Part shown: positions 5,110 through 5,752 of the stretch, piece after piece
Position numbering within the stretch: position 1 is the stretch's first letter
Layout of the letters: each line of letters opens with the position of its first letter
Origin: an uncultured Erysipelotrichaceae bacterium
GTDB lineage: Bacteria; Bacillota_I; Bacilli_A; Erysipelotrichales; Erysipelotrichaceae
Assembly (NCBI GenBank): GCA_900314345.1
Contig: OMUX01000255.1
Location: 1 to 5,752, forward strand
Length of the DNA stretch: 5,752 nucleotides
Direction: 5' to 3'
Translations under genes and position numbers: made by a program
The notes under the pieces: model-generated
What the model was told of the DNA's origin: nothing
What the model saw: the letters and a program-made list of their open reading frames with translations, nothing else
Databases searched by the model: none

Positions 5110-5752
5110 TCAGGCAGGAATGAGTTCAAATGCTTCGCCTCTTTCCACAAGATCCAGAAGTCCAATATGCTTTTCTTCAACATGGCCGATGACATTCACC
5201 CTTGCATCCGCGGGGAAATCCTTCCGTAACAGCTGAATCTCATGTTCGTACCGGCCATAGGAATGATTGTCGATGGTGATACTCCCGCGAGTTCTTTCTG
5301 CAGGATGATATGGCTGTTCCACAGCATGCTTCGGGAAGTCTTTCTGCCGGGATTCTTCAGCGCGGATGAGCCAGGAAGGAGAATCGATCCGGTTATGCAT
5401 CTTCACATGATAGAGATATGCATGTGCTTCATCCAGGATGCATGGAAGCTGAATGACATCCTGCAGGGCATATGCCTTCATGATGGAAAGCTCGGCATCA
5501 CTGATCCCCGGATCACCGATGAATACCTGATCCATGCCAAGCTTTATCAGATCAATGAAACCGATGGAAGGGGGAAGAGGCCGATGTTCCTCGAGTGTAG
5601 GCAGTCCTTCCTGCAGCGGGCCTCTTTTGTCGTTGTCGCCGGGAATGAAGGCCATGACTTTGAGACCGCATTGTTTCAGCATCCTGGTAGAGGAAATGAG
5701 ATACTCCCGGTCCAGGCCTGTTTCAGGTCTTGGGTAGAAGTTGTGCATTGCG
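5110..5752 (-). CDS. mupG: 6-phospho-N-acetylmuramidase MupG / DUF871 family, 5' end outside the window
   Basis: MupG hydrolyses phosphorylated disaccharides from peptidoglycan turnover (MurNAc-6-phosphate-GlcNAc) in the cytoplasm, feeding cell-wall sugar recycling. The visible 213 or so residues cover the second half of a protein that is normally about 350 long. The barrel half begins with HNFYPRPETGL (2-12, counted from the first visible Met), then MAFIPGD (32-38) and FIGDP (76-80). The C-terminal cyclophilin-like domain, typical of DUF871, spans about 154-212 with RGSITIDN, YGRYEHEIQ and DARVNVIG. The frame continues past the visible Met with an Ala codon to the window edge, so that Met is internal and the gene starts upstream. 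The catalytic acids cannot be assigned without the N-terminal half. The stop is 17 bases ahead of cutC. Other mur genes or a PTS transporter may lie beyond the edge. Family call is firm; substrate is inferred from characterised members. Confidence 0.88.
   Translation of the reverse strand, partial: AMHNFYPRPETGLDREYLISSTRMLKQCGLKVMAFIPGDNDKRGPLQEGLPTLEEHRPLPPSIGFIDLIKLGMDQVFIGDPGISDAELSIMKAYALQDVIQLPCILDEAHAYLYHVKMHNRIDSPSWLIRAEESRQKDFPKHAVEQPYHPAERTRGSITIDNHSYGRYEHEIQLLRKDFPADARVNVIGHVEEKHIGLLDLVERGEAFELIPA

Noticed and set aside
5043..5467. A 15-base direct repeat (ATGACATCCTGCAGG) at 5043-5057 and 5453-5467
   Set aside because: Both copies lie in coding sequence and encode the same short LQDVI stretch in unrelated proteins; there are only two copies and no flanking symmetry, so chance is enough.

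Overview
The window looks like chromosomal core DNA from a low-to-mid-GC member of the Bacillota (Firmicutes), most likely an Erysipelotrichia or related gut lineage. The grounds are: a Bacillota-type ScpB, a GDSL/DUF4358 lipoprotein pair, a Bacillus-type PurB in which the key residues fall at the same numbers, and a MupG (DUF871) gene. Bases are close to balanced in composition. There is no tRNA, rRNA, CRISPR array, insertion sequence or attachment site. The lineage is an inference from gene families, not a database result.

Layout. (1) Positions 1-1905, plus strand: a tightly packed operon of scpB (5' end outside the window), an SGNH/GDSL-fold lipoprotein and a DUF4358 lipoprotein. The genes overlap by 4 and 23 bases. 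A hairpin at 1907-1926 closes the operon and also lies at the end of the convergent next gene. (2) 1925-2605, minus strand: a Crp/Fnr-family regulator. Its perfect extended -10 promoter lies so close to the ATG that the mRNA is probably leaderless. (3) 2683-3978, plus strand: purB, divergent from the regulator across a 77-base shared promoter region. (4) 3984-4011: a strong bidirectional terminator. (5) 4020-5752, minus strand: an operon read from right to left, mupG (5' end outside), cutC, and a small four-cysteine zinc-ribbon protein overlapping cutC by 4 bases.

How the genes fit together. ScpB is a kleisin-binding subunit of the SMC condensin. The two lipoproteins co-translated behind it belong to a cell-envelope module whose usual partners elsewhere include MBOAT acyltransferases; none is visible here. 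PurB acts twice in purine synthesis. The minus-strand operon starts with a predicted 6-phospho-muramidase of cell-wall sugar recycling, followed by a CutC-family TIM barrel and the zinc-ribbon protein; their joint role is unknown.

No clearly new multi-gene system is evident. The points most worth a second look are the long acidic N-terminal extension of ScpB, the coupling of two lipoproteins to scpB, the probable leaderless regulator mRNA, and the mupG-cutC-zinc ribbon operon, whose CutC lacks a cysteine found in the E. coli and human proteins.
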